Assembly: GCF_040869045.1 (NCBI RefSeq)
Contig: NC_090319.1
Coordinates: forward strand, 303,726,998 to 303,790,997
Origin: Eurosta solidaginis
Lineage: Eukaryota; Arthropoda; Insecta; Diptera; Tephritidae
Length of the DNA stretch: 64,000 bases
Reading direction: 5' to 3'
Part shown: piece by piece, positions 44,903 through 54,223 of the stretch
How the letters are laid out: each line of letters begins with the position of its first letter
Position numbering within the stretch: position 1 is the first letter of the stretch
Notes under the pieces: generated by a model
The model's input: the letters and a program-made list of their open reading frames with translations, nothing else
Told to the model about the DNA's origin: nothing
Database searches by the model: none
Translations under genes and position numbers: made by a program

Positions 44903-46334
44903 TTGATCCAAATATATTTAAAGTCCAAAATGAATAGTTTTACAAGGAATTATATTATAAAAGGAATAACAGTTTCAGCCCCTGGCAGAAACACAACCGA
45001 AGGGTTTTCCAAGCCAACAAATCTATTATTGTTCGACTGCTTTTAAAAAACGAATAAAAAGTATTCTCCGAAAATTTAACCCCAACTTCGGCGTAGTCGT
45101 TAATTCCTAGTAATTTAGGTTCGATTCACCTGTAATCTATTTTATTGTGCTCATTTCGTTGCCGTTTTTATGCTCAGTTGAGCAGAGCTCACAGAGTATA
45201 TTAACTTTGATTGGATAACAGTTGGTTGTACAGGTATAAAGGAATCTAGATAGATATAGACTTCCATATATCAAAATCATCAGGATCGCAAAAAAATTTG
45301 ATTGAGCCATGTCCGTCCGTCCGTCCGTTAACACGATAACTTGAGTAAATTTTGAGGTATCTTGATGAATCTTGGTATGTAGATTCCTGAGCACTCATCT
45401 CAGATAGCTTTTTAAAATGAACGATATCGGATTATAACCACGCCCACTTTTTCGATATCGAAAATTTCGAAAAACCGAAAAACTGCGATAATTCATTACC
45501 AAGGACGGATAAAGCGATGAAACTTGATAGGTGAGTTGAACTTATGACGCAGAATAGAAAGTAAGTAAAATTTGGACAATGGGCGTGGCACCGCCCAATT
45601 TTAAAAGAAGGTTATTTAAAAGTTTTGCAAGCAGTAATTTCGCAGTCGTTGGAGATATCAGGATGAAATTTGGCACGAACGTTACTCCTATTACTATATG
45701 TATGCTTAATAAAAATTAGCAAAATCAGAGTACGATCACGCCCACTTTAAACGATCACGCCTACTTAAAAAAAAATGTTTTTAAAGTCAAATTTTAACAA
45801 AAAATTTAATATCTTTACAGTATATAAGTAAATTATGTCAAGATTTAATCATATGGTGCAACAAAATACAAAAATAAAAGAAAATTTCAAAATGGGCGTG
45901 GCTCCGCCCTTTTTCGTTTAATTTGTTTAGGATACTTTTAATGCCATAAGTCGAAAAAAAATTTACCAATCCTTGTGAAATTTGGTAGGGCTTAGATTCT
46001 AGGACGATAACTTATTTCTGTGAAAAAGGGCGAAATCGTTTCAAGCCACGCCCATTTTGTCCTTCCGCTCGGCCATTAACACGATAACTTGAGCAAAAAT
46101 CGATATATCTTTACTAAACTCAGTTCACGTACTGATCTGAGCTCACTTTGTATTGGTGTAAAAAATGGCCGAAATCAGACTATGACCACGCCCACTTTTT
46201 CGATATCGAATATTACGAAAAATTAAAAAATTCCATAATTCTATACCAAATACGAAAAAAGGGATGAAACATGGTAATTGGATTGGTTTATTGACGTAAA
46301 ATATAACTTTAGAAAAAAAACTGTAAAACGGGGG

Positions 46335-46897
46335 TAGCTAAGCGTGGGGCAGTTGAGGGGGAGCAGTTTAATACGAGTTATAAGGGAGTAATTTGATGCG
46401 CTTGTAAACGTATGAGTCGTGGCACAGTGGATGACGTACCCGACTCACACGTTTGGGGTTGCGGGTTCAAAGCCCACTGCAAGCAAGCATATTTTAAATT
46501 TATTTGTTTTTTTTTATTTTATAAATTATTATTTTAATGGACTGTATGTTATTTTACTTAGAGAGAGGTCACTATGTACCTGTTACACCTTGTATTTATT
46601 CATTGGGGGCGAGCACTGGGGGCTCCAAGGTATTGGCTGCGGGATGAGCCACCTTGTTTTGCTTTGAAAACCCCCTATTACACCTTGTATTTATTCATTG
46701 GGGGCGAGCACTGGGGGCTCCAAGGTATTGGCTGCGGGATGAGCCACCTTGTTTTGCTTTGAAAAACCCCGCTTTGGGAAAAAAAAAATTAAACTATGTC
46801 TTTAGAATATTTCACTAACAAGTTGAGAATTACAAGCACACTCAATGGCTAATGAAACAAACGAAAGAAAAAAGTCATAGTTTAAGTCGCTTAAACA
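46335..46897 (-). repeat. LTR C (563 bp) of the TRIM-like array
   Basis: Minus strand TGTTTAAGCGAC ... CGCTTAGCTA. The terminal TG is canonical; the other terminus is TA rather than CA. Inside, a 95-bp segment (with acaccttgtatttattcatt on the + strand) is duplicated in tandem at 46582-46771, giving two AATAAA signals on the minus strand. The end distal to TG holds an antisense tRNA-like sequence. Confidence 0.87.
46413..46485 (+). tRNA. tRNA-like pol III promoter sequence inside the LTR (antisense), degenerate
   Basis: A box tggcacagtgg (46420-46430) and B box ggttcaaagcc (46464-46474) both match the consensus exactly, with 33 nt between them. The loop-like ctcacac has the layout of a tRNA-Val(CAC) anticodon loop. 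The T stem pairs with one mismatch, but the acceptor stem does not pair. A T-run (46505-46513) follows, as for a pol III terminator. It is repeated in the other LTRs with A boxes at 47055 and 47689. Likely a tRNA pseudogene or SINE head captured by the LTR. Confidence 0.55.
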
Positions 46898-46969
46898 TGC
46901 TCCCCCCCTAGACGGCTTAGTCGTCTAGTTGTAATTCCATAGGAGCCGGTCATCCGGCTCGAAGGACCA
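46898..46969 (-). promoter_or_regulatory. Internal region 2: tRNA-Tyr PBS and polypurine tract
   Basis: PBS at 46952-46969 (+ strand atccggctcgaaggacca, identical to a tRNA-Tyr 3' end including CCA). Polypurine tract at 46898-46909 (+ strand tgctccccccct). Between them are two hairpins: gagccgg-tcat-ccggctc, overlapping the PBS, and tagacg-gcttagt-cgtcta. Confidence 0.87.
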
Positions 46970-47531
46970 TAGCTAAGCGTGGGGCAGTTGAGGGGGAGCA
47001 GTTTAATACGAGTTATAAGGGAGTAATTTGATGCGCTTGTAAGCGTATGAGTCGTGGCACAGTGGATGACGTACCCGACTCACACGTTTGGGGTTGCGGG
47101 TTCAAAGCCCACTGCAAGCAAGCATATTTTAAATTTATTTGTTTTTTTTTATTTTATAAATTATTATTTTAATGGACTGTATGTTATTTTACTTAGAGAG
47201 AGGTCACTATGTACCTGTTACACCTTGTATTTATTCATTGGGGGCGAGCACTGGGGGCTCCAAGGTATTGGCTGCGGGATGAGTCACCTTGTTTTGCTTT
47301 GAAAACCCCCTATTACACCTTGTATTTATTCATTGGGGGCGAGCACTGGGGGCTCCAAGGTATTGGCTGCGGGATGAGCCACCTTGTTTTGCTTTGAAAA
47401 CCCCGCTTTGGGAAAAAAAAAATTAAATTATGTCTTTAGAATATTTCACTAACAAGTTGAGAATTACAAGCACACTAAATGGCTAATGAAACAAACGAAA
47501 GAAAAAAGTCATAGTTTAAGTCGCTTAAACA
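46970..47531 (-). repeat. LTR B (562 bp) of the TRIM-like array
   Basis: Nearly identical to LTR C. Differences seen include gatgagtcacc for gatgagccacc, one fewer A before ccccgc, ttaaatta for ttaaacta and cactaaatgg for cactcaatgg. Confidence 0.87.
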
Positions 47532-47603
47532 TGCTCCCCCCCTAGACGGCTTAGTCGTCTAGTTGTAATTCCATAGGAGCCGGTCATCCGGCTCGAAGGA
47601 CCA
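47532..47603 (-). promoter_or_regulatory. Internal region 1: tRNA-Tyr PBS and polypurine tract
   Basis: Same as 46898-46969. PBS at 47586-47603 and polypurine tract at 47532-47543. Confidence 0.87.
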
Positions 47604-48166
47604 TAGCTAAGCGTGGGGCAGTTGAGGGGGAGCAGTTTAATACGAGTTATAAGGGAGTAATTTGATGCGCTTGTAAGCGTATGAGTCGTGGCACAGTGGA
47701 TGACGTACCCGACTCACACGTTTGGGGTTGCGGGTTCAAAGCCCACTGCAAGCAAGCATATTTTAAATTTATTTGTTTTTTTTTATTTTATAAATTATTA
47801 TTTTAATGGACTGTATGTTATTTTACTTAGAGAGAGGTCACTATGTACCTGTTACACCTTGTATTTATTCATTGGGGGCGAGCACTGGGGGCTCCAAGGT
47901 ATTGGCTGCGGGATGAGTCACCTTGTTTTGCTTTGAAAACCCCCTATTACACCTTGTATTTATTCATTGGGGGCGAGCACTGGGGGCTCCAAGGTATTGG
48001 CTGCGGGATGAGCCACCTTGTTTTGCTTTGAAAAACCCCGCTTTGGGAAAAAAAAAATTAAACTATGTCTTTAGAATATTTCACTAACAAGTTGAGAATT
48101 ACAAGCACACTCAATGGCTAATGAAACAAACGAAAGAAAAAAGTCATAGTTTAATTCGCTTAAACA
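47604..48166 (-). repeat. LTR A (563 bp) of the TRIM-like array
   Basis: Upstream (5') LTR on the minus strand. It shares gatgagtcacc with LTR B but the five-A and ttaaacta states with LTR C, and has a private ttaattcgc. This mosaic fits recombination or gene conversion among the LTRs. Confidence 0.87.
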
Positions 48167-48299
48167 GGGGGTGACACCTACCATATTAAGTAGAGGAAAA
48201 TGAAAAAGTTCTGCAGGGCGAAATAAAAAACCTTTGAAATCTTGGCAGGAATACTGTTAGTGGTAAGATATATATAAATAAATTAGCGGTATCCGACAG

Positions 48300-49310
48300 A
48301 TGATGTTCTGGGTCACCCTCGCCCACATTTGGTCGATATCTGGAAAACGCCTTCACATATACAACTACCACCACTACCTTTTAAAACCTTAATTAATACC
48401 TTTAATTTGATACCCATATCGGACAAACACATTCTAGAGTCATCCCCACGCCCTTTGCAAATACTCATTAACACCTTTCGTTTGATACCAATATCGTACA
48501 AACATATTCTAGAGTCACCCCTGATCCACCTCTATGACAGTACGTCGAAAAGGCGACCACCTATAGAACTAAGGTCCACTCCCTTTTAAAAATACTCATT
48601 AACATATTTCATTTGATACCCAAATCGTACAAACAAAGTCTAGGGTCACCCCTGGTCCACCTTTATGGCGATATCTCGAAAAGGCGTGCACCTATAGAAC
48701 TAAGGCCCACTCCCTTTTAAAATACTCATTAATACCTTTAATTTTATACCCATATCATACAAACAAATTCTAGTGTTACCCCTGGTCCACCTTTATGGCG
48801 ATATCTCGAAAAGGCGTCCACATATAGAACTAAGCCCCACGCCCTTTTAAAATACTCATTAACACCTTTCGTTTGATATCCATATTGTACAAACGCATTC
48901 TAAAGTCACCCCTGGCCCATCTTTATGGCGATATCTCGAAAAAGCGTCCCCACCTATAGAACTAAGGCCCAGTCCCTTTTAAAATACTCATTAACCCCTT
49001 TCATTTGATACCCATATCGTACAAACAAACTCTAAGGTCACCCCTGGTCCACCTTTATGGCGATATCTGGAAAAGGAGTCCACCTATAGAACTAAGCCCA
49101 CGCCCTTTTATAATACTCATTAACATCTTTAATTTGATACCCATATCGTACAAACAAATTCTAGAGTCAGCCCTGGTCCGCCTTTATGGCCATATCCCTA
49201 AATGGCGTCCACCTATAGAACTATGGCCCACTTACTCATAAAATACTCTTTAATACCTTTCATTTGATACACATGTCATACAAACACATTCCAGGGTTAC
49301 CCTCGGTTCA
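48300..49310 (+). repeat. ~130-bp minisatellite, 7-8 units, inside family A
   Basis: 'gcgatatctcgaaaaggcg' and 'cacctatagaactaaggccc' recur with a period of about 130 bp (for example 48669, 48799, 48929, 49061), together with 'tttgatacccatatcgtaca' and 'tctagagtcacccctggtcc'. The related family A copy at 54224-55889 has only about 2-3 units. Confidence 0.85.
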
Positions 49311-49435
49311 TTTGCCTACATTGTTATTTTCCCTTATGTTGTCACCATAGCTCTCAAGTGAGTGTGTAATGTTCGGTTACACGCGAACTTAACTTTCCTT
49401 ACTTGTTTTTTTTTTTTTTAATATTTCTTAAAATG

Positions 49436-49570
49436 GGCTACATAGATTTAAAACTGACTAATCCCAACTGTACCGGGACTAAAGGGGATAAATTATGCCC
49501 AAATGTAGACAAAAGAGTTCAATTGGAGACCAATCTCTTTAGAGATTAATCGCACGATTTTTTGCAGGGA
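49436..49570. mobile_element. Possible second copy of the 44181 MITE
   Basis: The right end 'gattaatcgcacgattttttg' region closed by caggg resembles the inverted end of 44181-44445. The left end (tgactaatccc) is much weaker. Tentative. Confidence 0.3.
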
Positions 49571-49575
49571 AGTCA

Positions 49576-50523
49576 CAGCTCATAGAGAAATGTTGCTCAT
49601 ACGACATGTCACACTTACAGATGTTTCTGAACTGATCTGTGTCATGAAATTAACAGAATAGATGTAACAAACGCATTAATATGCAGATCATATTTTACAT
49701 ATGTAGATATGTATGTGTGTACTTGTAGGTTTGCTTAGATATTTATGTAATTATGTATAAAAGCAAGCATAGATATTAACTATGCACATTAGACCGTGCT
49801 GGTCCCCATACAATAAAAAGTTGTGAAGGTCCGGCCCTAAATTTGAAGGTTAGATATGTTGAGAGGTTTTCGAAAAAATTTGTATATATATATTTTTATT
49901 TATTTATTTATTTTTTTTTTTTTTTTTTTTTTGATTCTTCTAAATAAAGCCGAAATTATTTTTTTATTATTAATTGGTTATTTGACATCCGACTTTTTTA
50001 ATTCGTCATCATTTTGGACTTGGAAATCTGCCTGTTTGCCTTTAAAGCCCTTCCGAGCTATTCAACATGTGCGTATAAATAAGAATAATAAAATATTTAA
50101 AAAAATGTTTCAGGAAACCTCTTAACATAGGCTTCAAAGTTGGGGCGGACTTATAAAACTTTTTTTGTACCCGGTCGAATGCACATATTATTAACAGGTC
50201 ACAGGTCACACGTAAATATATACAACATCAAAATTTAATAAACACTTTTATCTTCTCGATGAAATTCATACACAAATTAATTATAAAGATTGTAATTTTG
50301 CGAAATATGCCATCGTGTCTCATAAATAATATTAATGTTTGCCGTTTGTTCATTATCTATAAAATATGCAATAGATTATGCGGAGAAATTGCACACACCA
50401 ACGACTTGTATACATATGAACGGATGGGTGGTAAAAAGGGGGTTAATATTAAGAGTGAGTGAAAGCGAAACTTGGAAAATCAACCTTAAAAGTGTTGTAA
50501 TCGAAAAACAAGGGCAGTAAAAA
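49576..50523. other. No recognisable gene
   Basis: AT-rich, with a long poly-T at about 49911-49932. The open frames here are compositional. Confidence 0.4.
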
Positions 50524-50525
50524 CG

Positions 50526-53500
50526 GGTTAGGTTAGGTTGAACTTGCCGGTGTTACCCGAATTCGTTTGACAATCACAAAACTTTCTTTTGAAAACCCCA
50601 ATGTTGTACCAGGACTTATTTAATAGAATAACTTCTTCTCTTGGCAAATGCTAGAAGTTTTCTAGGACATAGTTTAACAGCAGCCTCGTGATCTGGAAAC
50701 TCTCCCACCCTTAGTAGCTGGAGACTTGTTCTCGTAAGAGAAGGATGCAAATACAAAACGCGCGCACCAATTTATATCAATATCTGATTTTACTGACGGA
50801 GCCTAACTTATAAGTACGTGACACCAGAGCGCAATATCCAGTTAGTGTACCCATCGTGAGTCTAACGTTCTTGGATTCTCATATTAACTTAAAAATGTTA
50901 CATCCCCGCGCCTCTGTTCACCGCATTTCGGCATAATGGATCATATGCAATTCCTGTTTAATTTTCATTTTTCACAAACGAATTGGGAGGCCTGCCCTCC
51001 GTTAATTGAGTGCTACACATTCCATTGTGTTACCTTCTATTGCCTTGTGACCAGGAACATATTACAGATGTATAGTACAGCCTGAGCGAAGCTTATTCAA
51101 TGCTTCTTTGCATTTCCCAACACTTCCTGATAAAGTACTGTGTGCGATAATAGCCTTGGTCGCTGCCTGACTTTAAATATATATTTTTGCGATACTGAAA
51201 CTTAAGCACGCTTCTTTCAGAATTTCTGCTGCTTTGCTCACGGCTAAAATTTTCGCTTAAAAGACACGGCAGTAATCTGGCAGCCTATAGGTTATATTTA
51301 CTTCAGGGTCGACACAGTAAATAGTAAATCCGACCCTTCCGTTAATTTTAAACCATCTGTATACACGCAACCTAGCACAAATCCTCCGATTCTCTAGTGT
51401 TACCCATAAGATACCTCTCGCAGCGCAGGCACGGCACCACTTAGTCCTTCTGCCCTATATTCAACGGCGCTATACTGCTTTGGTCAAACGGCCTGTCAAT
51501 CAGCCCTCAGGCCTAAGATGTTGCAACAAATGCCATCACTGTGTTTTTGGCTATTAGGTCTACAGGTGAAATGTGCAGAGTGGCATATAGCTTAGGCGTC
51601 GGGGTTTTTTCAGCGTTTTCATTATTTTAAGGATAAACAGCATATATACCCCCTCTAATTTATTGAGATAAGTTCTTTTTTGTGTAGTTGGATGCATAGT
51701 AAATACTCCATAATATGGCATACGTATAAGAAACGCTGTTAATACCCAATGAGAGAGAGAGAGAGGTAATAAACCCCACGTAAACATCATCTTTCGTTGA
51801 CATGCGTCAAGTGCCGTCACTGTCCGCTCCGTGATCAAAGTGTAAGTGCTGTCTGCTGGCTCTTCTCAATTATCTCCAAATGGAAAATGTGTGTCGAAAA
51901 GCGCCTCAAGGCACTTTTCACTATTACGTGACCATTCCCCGTTCAATTTCCTTATTAGTCCCTGGTCAACTTATATTTCCCTTGCTTTCTTCAAGCACGC
52001 TACTGAGTTAGAGTACTCGATGTCCCTCTGCAACTTTTACAGGCTTAAAAATTACATTTAACTGTGTTCTAAGAAGACTCAGTTCATTGCTCCACCATCG
52101 CCTTCTTGCTTATCCTCTGAAAATTCTTAGAAGTCAAATTTTGTTTTACGCAGTCATAAGCGTTTTTGGTAGGAAGTCATTGGTTTCCTCCATTTTTTTG
52201 ACATTGGTAACCTATTTGTCCTGTCACTGTTTTGTTTCTACATGTTTCTGGAATTTGATCCATTTCATTGTTCTAGGATCTCTGATGGTTCCATCCTTTA
52301 CTCTTCTCTTTAGGGGGATGCTGCAGTTGATATACGCATGTTTGAAGAAAGATGGTTTTTCAAGGACCATGTAGTCATTTTATTTATTTATTTATTTAAA
52401 TATAGTAATTTTTGAAATACAATGTTTCTTACAGACCACATAACGAATTAAATATATTTACAAAATAATTGATTGAGTTAAAAATTAATTTAATTGTAAT
52501 TTGAATTTAGATTTTTCAATTGAGATATTCAAGGAATTTGTGAACAAATTAAACACTCGTAAGGTTCTGATAAGAGGAGCATAATATGCATAATTAGTCC
52601 TCACGCACTCAATAAAAAACAAATCATTACTTCTTAGGTTTCTCTGTGGAACCAAGAAGATAATTCAATGTAAAAGAATCGGAGCGTCTACTATGCCTTG
52701 AATGATGTCAAACACAAAGCTAAGCGAAAGCAAGATTCTTGTGTTATCCAACGTCTTCAGGTAAATAAGGAGACATCTAGCATTATAAGACGGAATAGGC
52801 TTTTCAAAGTTTAATCTGCGCAGAGAAAATTTTATGAAGGTCTTTTGCACCCGTTGTTGCCTCTTTGTATGGCAATCGTAAAATGGTCTCCATATAAACA
52901 CAGTGTATTCTAACGTGGAACGAACCATCGAGGTGTAAAGAATTTTCAGAGTGTATGGATCAGTAAAATCAGTACTGCAACGGCGTATAAAGGCAAGCAT
53001 TGCGTATGATTTGGCAATTGCATGATTTATATGATCATGAAACATAAACTTGGAGTCAAAAATTACTCCTAAATCACGTATTTAGGACTGTGTAGCCAGT
53101 TTTGATCCATTAATATAATAAGATGTAGGAATTAGGGAACGGGATTCTGAAGAAGTTATGTGAAAACATTTACTAATATTGAGTTGCAGGTGGTTTATTC
53201 TGCACCAACTGGCTACATTGTCCAGATCATATTGAAGACTATGGGTATTAGAAATACACGAAAAAAGGAATATGACGAAAAACCGTCCATATCAGGTTTC
53301 ATAGGGGGTTTAATGTTATTGACTCCTTCCACTATATCGTCTAAAGTAAGCACCACAGAGCCAAAATGTATTGGGCTTTTTAAATTAAAGACTATATTAG
53401 GCGATGATTGAGAATCACTATCAAAGTTCGATTTGAAGAATTCTCCAAATAGATTAGAGGCTTCGTAAGTCGAACCTGCCGTAGTCTCATTGTAAAATAC

Positions 53501-53940
53501 GGCCGGTAGAATATTTGAGCGAGCCTTCTTCGAGCTAACGTACATATCGCCAAAAAGACTTAGGGTTACTCTTGATTTCGCGCTCAAATATGCGCACATA
53601 ATTCCTATATAGAGATTTATTAAGAGATGTGAACTTCTTCGCATATCTCAAGTAAAAGTGCTGATAAGAAGAGCCATTTGTAGACTTAAAACCTTTTATA
53701 AAATTTGTTTCTCAAATTCATGAATTTGTTCAACTCCTTGGTGTACCATGGAATCCTGTGGCAACGTTTTTTTTTTAGGTGGTACAAAAGCTCGACATGT
53801 TTCTAATACGATGTTTTTAAAGGTCTCAAAACATTCGAATCATGCCTGGATATATCACGTTCAGAGCTCAATGTTGGATGTTGGACCAATATATGAGGGG
53901 ACATGATTCTGGGCTATCTACAAATTGCTTTACATTGTGC
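50526..53940 (-). pseudogene. Decayed LOA copy, RT core deleted, split by a nested LINE
   Basis: The + strand begins with the gttaggttaggttgaac tail. Minus-strand blocks match the full-length element: the 3' zinc-knuckle/RNase H area (about 50600-51300), the post-RT segment (51838-51560, TWGLLPLSLSHWVLTAFL), the endonuclease-to-RT linker (51846-52374), and the endonuclease block at 53845-53940. At about 51830 the parent jumps from around position 7868 to around 8880, so about 1 kb including YADD is missing. The block 52379-53831 is a separate LINE. No frame survives. Confidence 0.75.
52379..53831 (-). pseudogene. Jockey-like LINE nested inside the LOA copy
   Basis: The minus-strand frame 53045-52665 reads SYAMLAFIRRCSTDF, DPYTLKILYTSMVRSTLEYT and QQRVQKTFIKFSLRRL, the typical C-terminal region of Jockey-clade RTs. 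The frame 53644-53213 (ASNLFGEFFKSNF ... GVNNIKPPMKPDMDGFSSY) matches the N-terminal part of the RT. The catalytic palm between them is missing, so it is inactive. The 3' tail is aaataaataaataaa on the minus strand. The LOA sequence on both sides abuts at the same parental site (around 7220) with a diverged ~11-12-bp TSD, 'catgtagtcat' and 'cattcgaatcat'. Confidence 0.75.
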
Positions 53941-54223
53941 ATGTGTGTATGAGTTGATAGGAATATTTTGAAGTAATTTATATGAATTTCTAAAACCAAT
54001 ATTTTCCTGATAAAAACACATTTCAAAATATTTGTTTATGTTGTTAAGAGTGTGCCAAATCCAACTCACAAAAAATGAATTCTAGTATTTTTTAATTACA
54101 ATTACATATATACGTATTCTACACTGTAAAAGTATATGTATGACATACATTGTATGTGCGTACCTTAACATAAAGTGCATCGGTCAATAGAGTAGCTGTT
54201 TTTTTTTTTTTTTTTTTTTGTGT
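53941..54223. other. No recognisable gene; poly-T
   Basis: Short AT-rich interval ending in a T-run at 54199-54219 directly before family A copy B. Confidence 0.4.

Larger units (their letters stand above)
46335..48166 (-). mobile_element. TRIM-like LTR retrotransposon array: LTR-int-LTR-int-LTR
   Basis: Read on the minus strand: LTR (48166-47604), 72-bp internal (47603-47532), LTR (47531-46970), 72-bp internal (46969-46898), LTR (46897-46335). Each internal region starts with an 18-nt match to the 3' end of tRNA-Tyr (TGGTCCTTCGAGCCGGAT) directly after the LTR. It ends with the polypurine tract AGGGGGGGAGCA directly before the next LTR's TG. Nothing else fits in 72 bp, so no gag or pol is encoded. 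Flanks are ggggg (46330-46334 and 48167-48171), a 5-bp TSD candidate although low-complexity. The LTRs differ from one another at only a handful of positions, so it is recent. It is inserted in family A copy A; copy B shows the empty site near 55322-55340. It must borrow replication proteins from an autonomous relative. Confidence 0.88.
45170..49405 (+). repeat. Family A repeat, copy A (longest; carries TRIM insertion)
   Basis: Starts ctcagttgagcagagctcac and ends gttcggttacacgcgaactt plus 'aactttccttacttg'. Characteristic blocks are 'catgtccgtccgtccgtc', 'cacgataacttgag', 'cacgcccactttttcgatat' and 'gggcgtggctccgccc'. Without the insertion at 46335-48166 it is about 2.4 kb. The aligned relative at 54224-55889 is about 1.67 kb, the difference lying mainly in the internal minisatellite (48300-49310). 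The start (tactcagctgag type) and the near-terminal 'cagctgagtat' form an imperfect inverted repeat, and the very end folds as a TTCGG/CCGAA hairpin. No ORF recognised. Class uncertain. Confidence 0.75.

Noticed and set aside
46898..46969. Hammerhead or HDV-like ribozyme in the 72-bp spacer (retrozyme idea)
   Set aside because: The hairpins are present, but I could not find the CUGAUGA...GAAA hammerhead core or a consistent HDV double pseudoknot. PBS plus polypurine tract explains the spacer fully.
46419..47936. Repeated 82- and 62-codon open frames in the 634-bp units as a tandem gene family
   Set aside because: They lie antisense within LTRs, cross the tRNA-like block and the 95-bp duplication, and show no protein-like composition. 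Identity reflects LTR identity, not coding selection.
46335..48166. Ordinary satellite DNA or a CRISPR-like array
   Set aside because: Primer binding site, polypurine tract, TG terminus, flanking duplication and an empty site show a retrotransposon. There is no short repeat/unique spacer pattern.
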